Shown: one piece after another, positions 1 to 17,845 of the stretch
Numbering within the stretch: position 1 is the stretch's first letter
How the letters are laid out: each line of letters begins with the position of its first letter
Assembly (NCBI RefSeq): GCF_023213175.1
Contig: NZ_CP093312.1
Location: 124,001-188,000 of the forward strand
Source: Sulfurovum sp. XGS-02
Lineage (GTDB): Bacteria > Campylobacterota > Campylobacteria > Campylobacterales > Sulfurovaceae
Length of the DNA: 64,000 bases
Direction: 5' to 3'
Notes under the pieces: model-generated
What the model was told of the DNA's origin: nothing
The model's database searches: none
Seen by the model: only the letters and a program-made list of their open reading frames with translations
Made by a program: the position numbers and the translations under genes

Positions 1-7389
<7,389 letters not shown>

Positions 7390-7397
7390 TTTTCCCA

Positions 7398-7427
7398 CAC
7401 TGTTTCTAGTTTAGGCTAGAAGCAGTG
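7398..7427 (+). terminator. Hairpin downstream of rpoC
   Basis: A 12-bp stem (7398-7409 with 7416-7427, one G-U pair, 6-base loop) starts 9 bases after the rpoC stop. No strong T-run follows, so it may be a weak terminator or an mRNA 3'-end stabiliser rather than a classic intrinsic terminator. Confidence 0.5.
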
Positions 7428-7483
7428 ACCCTCTCTTCTGATCCTATTTCTCATCATATAAGAATTTCTAAAGATTATCTCAG

Positions 7484-7489
7484 TATAAT
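7484..7489 (+). promoter_or_regulatory. Putative -10 box of the str operon
   Basis: A perfect TATAAT lies about 125 bases before the rpsL start, between the rpoC hairpin and rpsL. Campylobacterota housekeeping promoters often show only a -10 box, so the lack of a clear -35 is not surprising. It would give a leader of roughly 115 bases for rpsL-rpsG-fusA. Confidence 0.5.
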
Positions 7490-7613
7490 ATGCCTCCAAA
7501 AATCTGTGTGGCCAGCTTCAGATCCAAGCATTTAAGTGAGTGCTTTGATGTGGTGTAAGAACCCAGATTCAAGAGATATGATCTCAATTCAAACTAACCA
7601 GAAAGGAAACGAT

Positions 7614-7985
7614 TTGCCTACAATTAATCAATTGATTCGTAAAGAACGTAAAAAGCAAGTGAAAAAATCAAAATCACCTGCACTCGTAAAATGTCCTCAG
7701 AGAAGAGGCGTATGTACTAGAGTATATACTACAACACCAAAGAAACCTAACTCGGCACTTAGAAAAGTTGCTAAAGTAAGATTGACAAGTGGTTTTGAAG
7801 TAATCTCATACATCGGTGGTGAGGGTCACAACCTTCAAGAACACTCTATCGTACTTGTAAGAGGCGGAAGAATTAAAGATTTACCTGGTGTTAAGTATCA
7901 CATTGTACGTGGTGCGCTAGATGCTTCAGGTGTAACTGGAAGAACAGTTGCAAGATCTAAATACGGTACTAAAAAACCTAAGTAA
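7614..7985 (+). CDS. rpsL: 30S ribosomal protein S12
   Basis: Small-subunit protein S12 of the decoding centre, 123 residues, the normal family length. The start must be the TTG at 7614: it gives [13 protein letters not shown] as the mature N-terminus and has AGAAAGGAAA upstream. The longer frame from 7536 adds 26 residues foreign to the family. Conserved blocks [20 protein letters not shown] and [10 protein letters not shown] are present, with lysines at the two sites where streptomycin-resistance mutations occur, so the sequence is of the sensitive type. First gene of the str operon. Confidence 0.97.
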   Translation: MPTINQLIRKERKKQVKKSKSPALVKCPQRRGVCTRVYTTTPKKPNSALRKVAKVRLTSGFEVISYIGGEGHNLQEHSIVLVRGGRIKDLPGVKYHIVRGALDASGVTGRTVARSKYGTKKPK

Positions 7986-8078
7986 TCCTAGATTATTTAA
8001 ACGTGTTAAAGTAAAAGTTTAGTCTAGAGATAGACTTGAAACAGGTGTTGTCATTTATCCTTAGGGGACAAGACTTGA

Positions 8079-8582
<504 letters not shown>

Positions 8583-8593
8583 GGAACTAAGTT

Positions 8594-10684
8594 ATGGCAA
8601 GATCGCACAAACTTGAAGACGTAAGAAACATAGGTATTGCTGCTCACATTGATGCAGGTAAAACGACAACAACTGAAAGAATCCTTTTCTACACAGGTGT
8701 TGAACACAAGATAGGTGAAGTACATGATGGTGCTGCAACTATGGACTGGATGGAGCAAGAGCAGGAGAGAGGTATTACGATTACTTCTGCTGCGACAACT
8801 TGTGAGTGGCTAGGTAAGCAGATCAACATTATTGACACTCCGGGTCACGTTGACTTTACGATTGAAGTTGAACGTTCAATGAGAGTACTTGACGGTGCTG
8901 TTTCAGTATTCTGTGCTGTTGGTGGGGTTCAACCACAATCAGAAACAGTATGGAGACAAAGAAACCGTTATGGTGTACCATCACTTGTATTTGTTAACAA
9001 GATGGACAGAACGGGTGCAGATTTCCTAGAAGTTGAAAGACAGATCCGTGAGAGACTTAAAGGTAACCCATTGGTTATCCAGCTTCCAATCGGTGCAGAA
9101 GAGAACTTCGAAGGTGTAGTTGATCTTGTAAAAATGAAAGAAGTTGTATGGGATGCTGAAGCAGCAATGGGTTCAGCATACAGTGAGCAAGATATCCGTC
9201 CTGAACTTCAAGAACAAGCTGAAGAGTACCGTGAAAAAATGATCGAAGAGATTTCTTCAGTAGACGGTAACGAAGAGCTTATGGAAAAATACATGGAGGG
9301 TGAAGAGCTTACTCAAGATGAGATCGTGGCTGGTATCAAAGCTGCAACGATCGGTATGCATGTTGTTCCAATGCTTCCAGGTACAGCATTTAAAAACAAA
9401 GGTGTTCAAACTCTACTTGACGCTGTTGTTGCTTACCTTCCATCTCCGGTTGAAGCACCTGCGATCAAGGGTACTAAAATGGAAGATGAAGATGCTGAAG
9501 TGACTGTTGAGTCAACAGACAACGGTGAGTTTGCTTCACTTGCATTTAAGATCATGACAGACCCATTTGTTGGTCAGTTGACATTTATCCGTGTGTATCG
9601 TGGTTCTTTAGAGTCAGGGTCTTATGTACTGAACTCAACAAAAGAGAAAAAAGAGCGTATCGGTCGTATCATGAAAATGCACGCGATCAAACGTGAAGAA
9701 GTAGCTGAGATCTACGCGGGTGAGATCGGTGCAGTTGTTGGTCTTAAAAATACAACAACAGGTGATACACTTTGTTCAGATAAAGATAAAGTGGTTCTTG
9801 AAAGAATGGATTTCCCAGAGCCGGTTATCTCTGTTGCAGTTGAGCCTAAAACAAAAGCTGACCAGGAAAAAATGGGACTTGCACTTGGTAAACTTGCTGC
9901 AGAAGATCCATCTTTCCGTGTGGCTACTGATGAAGAGTCTGGTCAAACGATCATCTCAGGAATGGGTGAACTTCACCTTGAAATTCTTGTAGACAGAATG
10001 AAGAGAGAGTTTAAAGTTGAAGCGGAAGTTGGTGCACCGCAAGTTGCATACCGTGAGACGATCAGAAAAGCGGTTGACAAAGAATACAAGTACGCGAAAC
10101 AATCAGGTGGTCGTGGACAGTTCGGTCACGTATACCTTAGAATCGAGCCGCAAGAGCCAGGTTTCGGTTACGAGTTCGTTGATGAAGTTAAAGGTGGGGT
10201 TGTTCCAAAAGAGTTTATCCAGCCGGTTAACAAAGGTGTACAAGAAGCAATGGCTAGAGGTATCCAGGCTGGGTATCCTGTAGAAGACGTAAAAGTAACA
10301 CTTTACGATGGTTCTTACCATGATGTTGACTCATCAGAAATGGCGTTTAAACTTGCTGGTTCTATGGGATTCAGAGAAGGTTGTAAAACAGCAAATCCAG
10401 TGATCCTTGAGCCAATGATGAAAGTTGAAGTTGAAACTCCGGAAGACTTTATGGGTGACGTGATCGGTGACGTTGCAAAAAGAAGAGGAAATGTTTCTGG
10501 TATGGATGACAGAGCTGGTAACAAGATCGTTAATGCATTTGTACCGCTTTCAGAAATGTTCGGTTACTCAACAGACCTACGTTCAATGACACAGGGTCGT
10601 GCAACGTATGCAATGGAATTTGATCACTATGAAGAGGTTCCTGCGAATGTAGCTAAAGAGATCATCGAAAAAAGAAATAGCTAA
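8594..10684 (+). CDS. fusA: Elongation factor G
   Basis: Translocation GTPase, 696 residues, full length. G1 [10 protein letters not shown]3 DTPGHVDF and G4 NKMD are intact near the N-terminus, followed by domains II-V (for example [19 protein letters not shown] and [11 protein letters not shown]). It is the last gene of the str cluster here; no tuf gene follows, unlike in many proteobacteria. A short hairpin follows at 10716-10731. Confidence 0.98.
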   Translation: MARSHKLEDVRNIGIAAHIDAGKTTTTERILFYTGVEHKIGEVHDGAATMDWMEQEQERGITITSAATTCEWLGKQINIIDTPGHVDFTIEVERSMRVLDGAVSVFCAVGGVQPQSETVWRQRNRYGVPSLVFVNKMDRTGADFLEVERQIRERLKGNPLVIQLPIGAEENFEGVVDLVKMKEVVWDAEAAMGSAYSEQDIRPELQEQAEEYREKMIEEISSVDGNEELMEKYMEGEELTQDEIVAGIKAATIGMHVVPMLPGTAFKNKGVQTLLDAVVAYLPSPVEAPAIKGTKMEDEDAEVTVESTDNGEFASLAFKIMTDPFVGQLTFIRVYRGSLESGSYVLNSTKEKKERIGRIMKMHAIKREEVAEIYAGEIGAVVGLKNTTTGDTLCSDKDKVVLERMDFPEPVISVAVEPKTKADQEKMGLALGKLAAEDPSFRVATDEESGQTIISGMGELHLEILVDRMKREFKVEAEVGAPQVAYRETIRKAVDKEYKYAKQSGGRGQFGHVYLRIEPQEPGFGYEFVDEVKGGVVPKEFIQPVNKGVQEAMARGIQAGYPVEDVKVTLYDGSYHDVDSSEMAFKLAGSMGFREGCKTANPVILEPMMKVEVETPEDFMGDVIGDVAKRRGNVSGMDDRAGNKIVNAFVPLSEMFGYSTDLRSMTQGRATYAMEFDHYEEVPANVAKEIIEKRNS

Positions 10685-10715
10685 TTTCGAGTTCCTTTAC
10701 TGCACATTCGGTCGG

Positions 10716-10731
10716 ATGGAGTTTTCTCCAT
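10716..10731 (+). terminator. Short hairpin after fusA
   Basis: ATGGAG-TTTT-CTCCAT, flanked on both sides by ATTCGGTC direct repeats. It has no T-run, so terminator function is uncertain. The remaining gap to the next gene at 10890 shows nothing recognisable. Confidence 0.35.
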
Positions 10732-10889
10732 TCGGTCACTTACTTATTGTAAGCTCTCTCATTACGAAAATACCATCAAACCAAATCTACAGCAAATTAA
10801 CTACGAACTTAACTATTACTAACATCATTGAAGAGTATTATTCTATTTTAATTTTTAAATTAGCATAGCATAGTATTTAAAGGATATCC

Positions 10890-11255
10890 ATGAGAGTAAT
10901 TATTGACCTTATAGAAGATGTAAGAGAACAGATCGGTAACCATGAAACCTATGAGGTGATGGCCGGCTTACTTAAAACTGATGCGCAGGATAGTGAAAAA
11001 CTTATCTATGCGGGGGAAGCACCACTAAATTCTGTAGAACTAGAGAGAGAAAAAAGACAACTGAGATTCAAGATAGATGGTAGTGATCAAAAATTGACGA
11101 TAGGAGAGCTTATCCCCTCCATCCTGATATTGGATATGGAAGCAATGCTGTTTGAGCTTAAAATGGACGTCAATGCACAGTATAAAGATATGGAGATCGT
11201 TGGATTCGGAAAAAATGATGAGCAGAAGAGATATATCTTGTTTATCAAGATATAA
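10890..11255 (+). CDS. Conserved hypothetical protein, 121 residues
   Basis: I do not recognise the family. The protein is acidic and soluble, with no signal peptide, no membrane helix and no cysteines. It has an N-terminal amphipathic segment (MRVIIDLIEDVREQI) and ends in alternating hydrophobic/charged strands (KRYILFIKI). AAAGGATATCC precedes the ATG. It stands alone between fusA and a convergent DUF2853 gene. Codon use resembles the neighbours, which argues for a real native gene. Confidence 0.75.
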   Translation: MRVIIDLIEDVREQIGNHETYEVMAGLLKTDAQDSEKLIYAGEAPLNSVELEREKRQLRFKIDGSDQKLTIGELIPSILILDMEAMLFELKMDVNAQYKDMEIVGFGKNDEQKRYILFIKI

Positions 11256-11270
11256 AACTTCTTTCAGTGT

Positions 11271-11612
11271 TTACGTATAGAGAGACTCTTTGCCAAACTC
11301 TTTGGCAAGTAGTGCATAGAAAAGCGCTCTGTATTTATGTCTGTTTGATGTTCCCATCGCTTCACATACTTTTTTGATAGCAGCATCTAAAGTGGCATCG
11401 TCCACATCAACTCCGAGTTTATTCCCTAAAAAGTTCTTTTTGACTGTGTCAAGTTCTGAACTGTCTGAACATGATACGGTTTCAGCATCCTGTTGATAGA
11501 TAGATGGTCCCAGCCCAGCCGTTACTTTACTAATGAGGTCTTCTGACAAACCCAATCCTAACTCTTTGGAAACAGCAACATAGTGTTCAACTTTTTCATC
11601 TAATTTACTCAT
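11271..11612 (-). CDS. DUF2853 family protein
   Basis: 113-residue helical protein of the DUF2853 family. The recalled family pattern is visible: N-terminal MSKLDEKVEHYV, then LISKVTAGLGPSIYQ, SELDTVKKNFL and a C-terminal MGTSNRHKYRALFYALLAKEFG. The length matches the family. No function is established to my knowledge. It converges with the gene at 10890-11255 and lies about 50 bases downstream of the small regulator gene on the same strand. Confidence 0.8.
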   Translation of the reverse strand: MSKLDEKVEHYVAVSKELGLGLSEDLISKVTAGLGPSIYQQDAETVSCSDSSELDTVKKNFLGNKLGVDVDDATLDAAIKKVCEAMGTSNRHKYRALFYALLAKEFGKESLYT

Positions 11613-11666
11613 GATGTCCCTTTAATAAGATTTTGTAACGCATTTTATTATAGCTATAAATGCTAT

Positions 11667-11903
11667 TCAGGTCAAATATTGGGGTTTTTGTGCCAGAAGT
11701 ATCCAGTTCAGGCTGATCTTATGTTGCTTACAAAAATGGGCCAGTGACTCATAAGGTATCTTTTTGCGTCTTTTAATGACCGCAAAGTATTGGGGATCCA
11801 GCTTCAGAGAATCTGCTATATCCCGGTCAAGTATTTTTTCTTTATTCGTCTGTGTTGAGAGGATCTCTTTGACTCTTTGCATCACTTCATGGAAATCTAT
11901 CAT
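11667..11903 (-). CDS. Small helix-turn-helix protein
   Basis: 78-residue protein. The segment DRDIADSLKLDPQYFAVIKR reads as a helix-turn-helix: residues about 28-47, with alanine and small residues at helix positions, followed by YESLAHFCKQHKISLNWIL. This resembles the N-terminal DNA-binding part of phage CI-type repressors, but no peptidase/dimerisation domain follows, so it is a stand-alone HTH protein. A possible partner or target is the adjacent DUF2853 gene. The regulatory role is inferred only from the fold. Confidence 0.65.
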   Translation of the reverse strand: MIDFHEVMQRVKEILSTQTNKEKILDRDIADSLKLDPQYFAVIKRRKKIPYESLAHFCKQHKISLNWILLAQKPQYLT

Positions 11904-12016
11904 CTCTATCCTTCGTATTCATATAGGGGGTATGATAATGGATTTTAAGAAAGAAGTTTAAATATATGGCAAATTGTAATATTTTGAAGCAAGAATAAAA
12001 ATGTCATTCCCTGCAG

Positions 12017-12041
12017 ACCGAAGGGTGAGAGTACCTTCGGT
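12017..12041 (-). terminator. Hairpin downstream of queF
   Basis: Perfect 8-bp stem ACCGAAGG/CCTTCGGT with a 9-base loop, 13 bases beyond the queF stop on the minus strand. A TTTTTATT tract follows after about 15 bases. Probably the 3' end of the cdsA-to-queF cluster. Confidence 0.5.
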
Positions 12042-12053
12042 GTGAATCAAGGG

Positions 12054-12431
12054 TTAGTTTTTCGTACTGTCTATCTCAATGATGGTATGTACGTTTCCTC
12101 TTGGATTGAAATCTGCGATGAGCTTCATGGATTTAGGCTTCAGCTTGCTGTAAAGTGCATCATAGATCTCATTGGCAGAGTTTTCGTGTGAAATGTACCT
12201 TCTCATAAATGAATTGATGTAGAGTTTGAGTGCTTTGAGCTCTATCACTTTCTGATCCGGTTGATAGCTGAGTTTGAGTGTCGCAAAATCAGGATACCCT
12301 GAACGCGGGCACATACACATGAACTCAGGAAGTTCAATATTGATCGTATAATTCTTTTGATGTTCATTGGGCCAATAATTCTCTTCATTGTTAATGTCAA
12401 ATTCCAGTATCTCTTTTTCGCCGTATTTCAT
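12054..12431 (-). CDS. queF: NADPH-dependent 7-cyano-7-deazaguanine reductase
   Basis: Reduces preQ0 to preQ1 in queuosine biosynthesis (tRNA wobble-base modification). The 125 residues match the short, single-domain QueF type. The catalytic cysteine lies in FMCMCPRSGYPDFATL and the conserved substrate-binding region in VIELKALKLYINSF; HTIIEID near the end is also typical. It lies 10 bases downstream of the GGDEF/EAL gene on the same strand, so the two are probably co-transcribed, but there is no obvious functional link. Confidence 0.93.
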   Translation of the reverse strand: MKYGEKEILEFDINNEENYWPNEHQKNYTINIELPEFMCMCPRSGYPDFATLKLSYQPDQKVIELKALKLYINSFMRRYISHENSANEIYDALYSKLKPKSMKLIADFNPRGNVHTIIEIDSTKN

Positions 12432-12441
12432 TGTTTTTCCT

Positions 12442-13869
12442 TTAGTTGTATCGATTGATTAATGTTGCTTCATTAATGGATTTACTTACACCAAATCCTT
12501 GTATATAGTCTATACCCAGCATTTTTAGCTTGCTCTCTTGGGCTTCATTGTCGACCCATTTGGCCACAGTCTGTACGTTTAGCTCTTTTGCCATATTGAT
12601 CAAAGAGTGCAGCATGGCATAGGTGGTTTCATCCTCCAGGTTTGTCACATAACTTCTATCAAACTGTATCATGTCAAATTTAAAATGTTTCATATATTCC
12701 ATAGAGGCATTGGAGGAACCAAAATTATCGATACAGATCCGTATGCCTTGAGATCTAAAGCTCTTGAGTGTTTTCAGGTATCCGCTGAGATCATGGTGTG
12801 TTTTGCGTTCATAGAGCTGGATAATGAGACGGGAAGGGTCGACCTTCTTCTCCTCTAAATAAGCAAAAAGTTTTGCCTGAAAAGAGCTGTCCCTGAGAGA
12901 AAAGGGCGAGAGATTAAAGGTAAAGGAGATCGATTCATCCACAAGGGGTAAGAGTTCTATCACATGTGTGATCAAGGTAAAGTCATACTCTCTCCCCAGA
13001 CCCAAGCGGTTAATGATGGGCAAAAATACACGCGGTAGGATATCTTTATGGGTCTCTGATTCCAGTTTGACCGAAATTTCATAGGTATCTATCGTATCGT
13101 TCGATGTGTTCATGAGAGGCCTGAAGGATAAAAGCAGTTTTTTCTTCTGGATCGTACTGATCACCTCTTTTTCTATACCCGAAAGTTCCTGAGCATCTTT
13201 GGTCTTAGAGCTGTCTTTCTCTTGACTGTCATCTTCAGATTGACTTGCAAGGATATCTCTAAGTTGCAGTATGGCTTTTGCGAAGTCCTCATGAGGATTA
13301 GTGATAATCGCAAATTTAAACTCTACGTCAATATCATTGATGCGAGCATTCTCGTTTATGAGCGTTTCCAAAATCGTTTCTATATGTGTATAGTTATCAT
13401 CAAGTGCGATCAAAAATTCTGAACCGCGCCCCCGGCCAATCAGTACCTTTTCCAAACCATTTTGTTTAAATACGAGGTTCAATTTCCTGGAAATGGTATA
13501 GAGAAGGTTATCAATCTGGTCGCTACTGTAATTTTCACTTAATAAGGGAAGGTTTTCGATACTCAGGCATGCCAATGATTTTGGTTTATACTTTTGTAGT
13601 TTTTTTACAAATGTTTTTTTATTGAAACCCTGTGTAGTTTGATCCAAGAAGGTTTCCTGCACACTGAGATTCATTAAAAAATAAATATAATAGATGGCAA
13701 TAAAAGTAATTGCTGCAAGCAGTACCCCATCTTTCAGCCCGATACTGATTGTATTCTCATGATCAAGTGTCGTGTAAAAAACAAGAAAAACAAGAACGAG
13801 TATGGGCATACCTGCTCTAAGAGCCAGGGTAAAACGTCGTTCTCTCTCTTCTTTTTGTGAGTAGAGCAT
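12442..13869 (-). CDS. Membrane GGDEF/EAL-type protein with degenerate active sites
   Basis: 475 residues: two membrane helices (about 15-35 and 48-67), a GGDEF-like domain (about 85-215) and an EAL-like domain (about 235-475). Both catalytic signatures are broken. The GGDEF position reads RGSEF, EAL reads EIS, the usual DDFG reads DNFG, the LKID lysine is a glutamine (IQFD), and AEGVE reads AKWVD. Structural motifs (NLSPFSLRD, QGFGVSKSI) remain. Catalysis of cyclic di-GMP synthesis or breakdown is therefore unlikely; a role as cyclic di-GMP sensor or protein-interaction hub is an inference. The start overlaps the gyrB stop as TAATG. Confidence 0.85.
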   Translation of the reverse strand: MLYSQKEERERRFTLALRAGMPILVLVFLVFYTTLDHENTISIGLKDGVLLAAITFIAIYYIYFLMNLSVQETFLDQTTQGFNKKTFVKKLQKYKPKSLACLSIENLPLLSENYSSDQIDNLLYTISRKLNLVFKQNGLEKVLIGRGRGSEFLIALDDNYTHIETILETLINENARINDIDVEFKFAIITNPHEDFAKAILQLRDILASQSEDDSQEKDSSKTKDAQELSGIEKEVISTIQKKKLLLSFRPLMNTSNDTIDTYEISVKLESETHKDILPRVFLPIINRLGLGREYDFTLITHVIELLPLVDESISFTFNLSPFSLRDSSFQAKLFAYLEEKKVDPSRLIIQLYERKTHHDLSGYLKTLKSFRSQGIRICIDNFGSSNASMEYMKHFKFDMIQFDRSYVTNLEDETTYAMLHSLINMAKELNVQTVAKWVDNEAQESKLKMLGIDYIQGFGVSKSINEATLINRYN

Positions 13870-16184
13870 TAAACATCCAAGTGTTTTACATCTTTGGCAT
13901 GGCTTTCAATGTAGTTTCTTCTAGGTTCTACTTCATCACCCATGAAGAGTGTGAATGTATCACTGGCACTTTCATCATCTTCTATGGTGACCTGCAACAG
14001 TCTTCTGTTCTCCGGTGTCATGGTTGTTTCCCAAAGTTGTTCAGGGTTCATTTCCCCCAAACCTTTATAACGCTGGATATAGGCACCTTTTTTTGCTGAA
14101 CTTTCTACCTCCGCAAAGAGTGCAAGAAGGTCCTGGTCTTTAAATTCGTCTGTGATGTGGTCATTAATCTTTTGGTGTATATGTATCGCTTCATTATAAT
14201 GAGGGTTTGTAAAGAGTATCTCATCTACGATGAGTTCTTCCAGCCCGTCATTGGTCTGTACAAAGAGGTGTATCGTATCCTCTGTAACGGTTTTGTTGAG
14301 AATGTTATACCCCAATTCAGCGATGTATGCCTCTATCGTTTTTGCAAGCTCTTTGTTGTTTGTACCTATCACATCAGGGTTTTCGATCATATATCGAAGT
14401 ACTTCAGGCAGGGCAAAACGTTTTTCTATCTCTTTAAGCGTCATACGGTAGTATGCGACCAGTTTAAAGAGATCAACAAGGTCTGCCTGCCCCATAGTAT
14501 TGCTTTCAATAGCAGAGATACCGTTTTCTATCAGATAATCATTGAGGGCTTTTTCATCTTTCAGGTAGGTCTCATTTTTACCTTTTTTATAGCGGTAAAG
14601 CGGTGGCTGTGCAAGATAGAGATATCCTTTTTCAATGATCGGTTTCAAGAACCTGAAGAAGAATGTCATAAGCAGTGTCTGAATGTGAGAACCATCCACA
14701 TCGGCATCGGTCATGATAATGATCTTGTGATATCTTAATTTCTCTTCGTCAAACTCTTCACCGATACCGCAACCCAGTGCCGTGATCATATTTTTTATCT
14801 CGTCGGATTTGAGGATCTTTTCCAAACGTGCTTTCTCTACGTTCAGGATCTTACCTTTGAGCGGAAGGATCGCCTGGAAAACCCTGTCACGTCCCTGCTT
14901 CGCAGAACCACCGGCAGAATCCCCTTCCACCAGGTAGATCTCAGAGATCTCAGGATCCTTGCTTTGACAGTCCGCAAGTTTACCCGGGAGTGTTCCGACA
15001 CTCATAGAGTCTTTACGTTTTACCAAGTCTTTGGCACGTTTTGCTGCATCCCTACCTCTGGCTGCAAGGAGTATCTGTGCCATAATCTCTTTTGCTTCCA
15101 AAGGGGTCTCTTCAAGGTATTTGTTAAAGTTTTCAGAGAAGAACTTCTGTACCAAAGGACGTACATAAGAAGAACCCAGTTTCCCTTTGGTCTGCCCCTC
15201 GAACTGTGGTTCGGGTACACGTACGGAAACGATGGCGATAAGCCCCTCTTTACAGTCATCACCCGTGATCTTAGTCCCTTTCTCTTTGGCATTGGCATTT
15301 TTAGAGATGTAGCTGGCCATAGAACGTGTAAGACCTGCTCTAAAACCTGCTTCATGGGTTCCCCCCTCAGCTGTTTTAATATTGTTTACAAAAGAGAGCA
15401 CCTTTTCCGAATCTGCATCACAATACATGAGTGCGATATCGATTTCGATGTCATCTGCTTTACCCTGGAAGAACTGTGCCGTTGAAAGAGGGTTTTTCGT
15501 ATTCATATCTTCAACGAATTGTCTGATACCGCCTTCAAAATGATACAACTCTTTTGTACCGTCACGCTCATCTCTAAAGTCGATCGTGATCTTTGGGTTC
15601 AGGTAACAGAGTTCCTTGAAACGTTTCATCAGGATCTCTTTTTGGAAAGTGACACTCTCCTTAAAGATGGTCTCATCCGGCCAGAACTCTATTCTGGTTC
15701 CGTGTTTTCTTGTGCTATCACCAGATGTTAGCGGAGCTTCAGGGATACCCTTTTGGAAGCTTTGTGTGTGGATCTCACCATCTTTAAAGATCGTCATATC
15801 CAGTTTTTTGGAGAGGGCATTTACAACAGAGACACCCACACCGTGAAGTCCTCCTGAAACCTTATAGGTATCTTTATCGAATTTACCACCGGCATGCAGT
15901 ACGGTCAGTACGACTGTTGCTGCAGAGATTTTTTCAGTTGGGTGCTCTTTTACAGGGATACCACGACCATTGTCTTCAATGATCGCTGAACCCTCTTTTG
16001 TAAGGGTGACCTTGATCGTATCACAGAAGCCTGCCATCGCTTCATCGATAGAGTTGTCTACGACTTCGTATACAAGGTGATGAAGACCTTTGATTGAGGT
16101 ATCACCAATGTACATACCAGGTCTTTTTCTTACCGCTTCCAGTCCTTTAAGGACTTTAATATTACTAGCACCATATTCTGACAT
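13869..16184 (-). CDS. gyrB: DNA gyrase subunit B
   Basis: ATPase subunit of DNA gyrase, 771 residues, normal for this phylum. I chose the ATG at 16184 (MSEYGASNIKVLKGLEAVR) because it has GGAG upstream and matches family N-termini; the upstream in-frame extension to 16277 looks non-coding. GHKL ATPase motifs (DNSIDEAMAG, DNGRGIPV, GGLHGVG), the TOPRIM block (EGDSAGGSAKQGRDR, DADVDGSHI) and the C-terminal QRYKGLGEMNPEQLWETTM are present. It lies 93 bases downstream of tsaD on the same strand and is coupled to the GGDEF/EAL gene. Confidence 0.97.
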   Translation of the reverse strand: MSEYGASNIKVLKGLEAVRKRPGMYIGDTSIKGLHHLVYEVVDNSIDEAMAGFCDTIKVTLTKEGSAIIEDNGRGIPVKEHPTEKISAATVVLTVLHAGGKFDKDTYKVSGGLHGVGVSVVNALSKKLDMTIFKDGEIHTQSFQKGIPEAPLTSGDSTRKHGTRIEFWPDETIFKESVTFQKEILMKRFKELCYLNPKITIDFRDERDGTKELYHFEGGIRQFVEDMNTKNPLSTAQFFQGKADDIEIDIALMYCDADSEKVLSFVNNIKTAEGGTHEAGFRAGLTRSMASYISKNANAKEKGTKITGDDCKEGLIAIVSVRVPEPQFEGQTKGKLGSSYVRPLVQKFFSENFNKYLEETPLEAKEIMAQILLAARGRDAAKRAKDLVKRKDSMSVGTLPGKLADCQSKDPEISEIYLVEGDSAGGSAKQGRDRVFQAILPLKGKILNVEKARLEKILKSDEIKNMITALGCGIGEEFDEEKLRYHKIIIMTDADVDGSHIQTLLMTFFFRFLKPIIEKGYLYLAQPPLYRYKKGKNETYLKDEKALNDYLIENGISAIESNTMGQADLVDLFKLVAYYRMTLKEIEKRFALPEVLRYMIENPDVIGTNNKELAKTIEAYIAELGYNILNKTVTEDTIHLFVQTNDGLEELIVDEILFTNPHYNEAIHIHQKINDHITDEFKDQDLLALFAEVESSAKKGAYIQRYKGLGEMNPEQLWETTMTPENRRLLQVTIEDDESASDTFTLFMGDEVEPRRNYIESHAKDVKHLDV

Positions 16185-16277
16185 GTTTAAGACTCCGTTT
16201 CGTGGGGGTATAAGTGTATATATTCTAGCTAAAAATAGCTTAGATATCTGGCTATAAAACGGGGATTGAAGTGACAA

Positions 16278-17291
16278 TCAAAGAAGCATCCCGTTTTGTT
16301 GTTTTTTGTTGCTTACAATATCGATGTCATTGGGATCGACGAAGAGATCTCTTTTGTAGGCTTCGAGTGCATATCTTCCTATCATAGCTGCATTGTCTGC
16401 ACAGTATTGAAGCGGTGCCACATGCATTGTTTTCCCAAACTCATTACAAAGGTCCTGGTAGGCATTCCGCAGGTATTTATTGGCAGATGCTCCGCCGACG
16501 ATGGCAAAGTCTTTGATCTTCTCTTTGGCAAAGATCTTTTTGCTTTTCTGGAGCAGGTGAAGTTTGACCGCTTTTTGAAAGGATGCAGAGAGATCCGCCT
16601 TATCCTGTTCGCTCATATTCTCACTGCCGCCAAGTGCTTCCACTTGAAGTCTGACAGCATTTTTCAGTCCTGAGAGAGAAAAGGAAATGAGGGGAGAGTT
16701 GCGTAAGGGTACAGGCAGGTCAAAACGGTCTTCATCGCCTTTGAGGGCAAGTGCTTCGATGAGAGGTCCTCCGGGATAGCCCAAGCCCATCATTTTGGCA
16801 CATTTGTCGAAGCTTTCGCCCACTGAATCATCCATACTTGTAGCAAGGATCTCCATATGTTCAAAACTTTCAACCCGTATCACCTGCGTATGCCCTCCAG
16901 AAATGAGAAGTACAAGAAGGGGCATAATAGGTTCTTTTTCGATAAAAAGTGAGTAGATATGCCCTTTGAGGTGATGTACAGGGATAAGCGGTATCTCAAG
17001 CAACGTACTTAAGGTTTTTGCCATAGCTATACCTTCAAGCAGTGTGACCCCCAGTCCGGGCTGGTTGGTGACCGCTATGGCTTTGAGCTTTTCAAAGTAG
17101 GGCCGGGTCTCTTTGAGTATCTCAGGCAGTGCGACAGCATGCAGTCTCGATGCAAGTTCAGGGACCACGCCGCCGTAACACGAGTGTTGTGCCTCCTGGG
17201 AGATCTTTTTATGATAAAGGACTTTTTTCGTGGCTATTTCAGTGATGGCTATGGAGCTGTCATCACAGCTTGATTCAATACTTAAGATCAT
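16278..17291 (-). CDS. tsaD: tRNA N6-threonylcarbamoyladenosine transferase, TsaD
   Basis: Transfers the threonylcarbamoyl group to A37 of ANN-decoding tRNAs, acting with TsaB and TsaE. The 337-residue form starts at the ATG at 17291 ([13 protein letters not shown]), which overlaps the preceding stop as ATGA; a longer frame to 17327 adds 12 atypical residues. Metal-binding histidines are in HHLKGHIYS, and the ASKHA nucleotide motifs include [20 protein letters not shown] and [11 protein letters not shown]. The C-terminus is acidic to polar and slightly variable, as usual. Confidence 0.95.
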   Translation of the reverse strand: MILSIESSCDDSSIAITEIATKKVLYHKKISQEAQHSCYGGVVPELASRLHAVALPEILKETRPYFEKLKAIAVTNQPGLGVTLLEGIAMAKTLSTLLEIPLIPVHHLKGHIYSLFIEKEPIMPLLVLLISGGHTQVIRVESFEHMEILATSMDDSVGESFDKCAKMMGLGYPGGPLIEALALKGDEDRFDLPVPLRNSPLISFSLSGLKNAVRLQVEALGGSENMSEQDKADLSASFQKAVKLHLLQKSKKIFAKEKIKDFAIVGGASANKYLRNAYQDLCNEFGKTMHVAPLQYCADNAAMIGRYALEAYKRDLFVDPNDIDIVSNKKQQNGMLL

Positions 17292-17845
17292 GCTCTTTCC
17301 AATACAAGGTTTTCTATAAGGTCCCATTTTCCGTAGCCGCTGTCAGCATTGATATGGCCTGCATCTTTGATCACAGTAAGGGGGACTTCATACTGCTCTG
17401 CCATGTTTTTGGCCTCTTCTACCTGGATGTATGGGTCATTGTCCGAAACGATCATCTGTATCTCTTTGGCATAGAGGTTTTTAGGCAGAGAACAAGGGAA
17501 AAAGGTTTTGATGGTATCTATATCCGTGGTAAGGCTTGGCGGGGATACCATAAAAAGTCTTTTGATCTGAGGTATCTTTCGCATGAAATCCTCTTCTTCG
17601 CAGAGCCAGAACCATAGTGTATTGGCCAAAGAGTGGCATACGACAGTATCGGGTTCAAAATCGCGAAGTATCTCTTTGAGTTGTTTGACCCATCTGTTCT
17701 TGCTGGGAAAGTGACAGTTATCAAGCAGAGGGAAAGAGACCGTCCCGTACGCTTTAGCAACTGCAGCAGCCAATTCTGCCTGCCAGTGTGGTGCATCACT
17801 CCCTCCCCAGCCGTGCAGGATGAGTACTTTATCGTTGTTTGACAT
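17288..17845 (-). CDS. RBBP9/YdeN-family alpha/beta hydrolase
   Basis: 185-residue serine hydrolase of the RBBP9/YdeN type. The oxyanion segment [14 protein letters not shown] lies at the N-terminus, the nucleophile serine in [13 protein letters not shown], the acidic residue in SDNDPYI and the histidine in [10 protein letters not shown], giving a complete triad. The substrate is unknown. It overlaps dxr upstream by 17 bases and tsaD downstream by 4, so it is translated as part of this cluster. Confidence 0.9.
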   Translation of the reverse strand: MSNNDKVLILHGWGGSDAPHWQAELAAAVAKAYGTVSFPLLDNCHFPSKNRWVKQLKEILRDFEPDTVVCHSLANTLWFWLCEEEDFMRKIPQIKRLFMVSPPSLTTDIDTIKTFFPCSLPKNLYAKEIQMIVSDNDPYIQVEEAKNMAEQYEVPLTVIKDAGHINADSGYGKWDLIENLVLERA

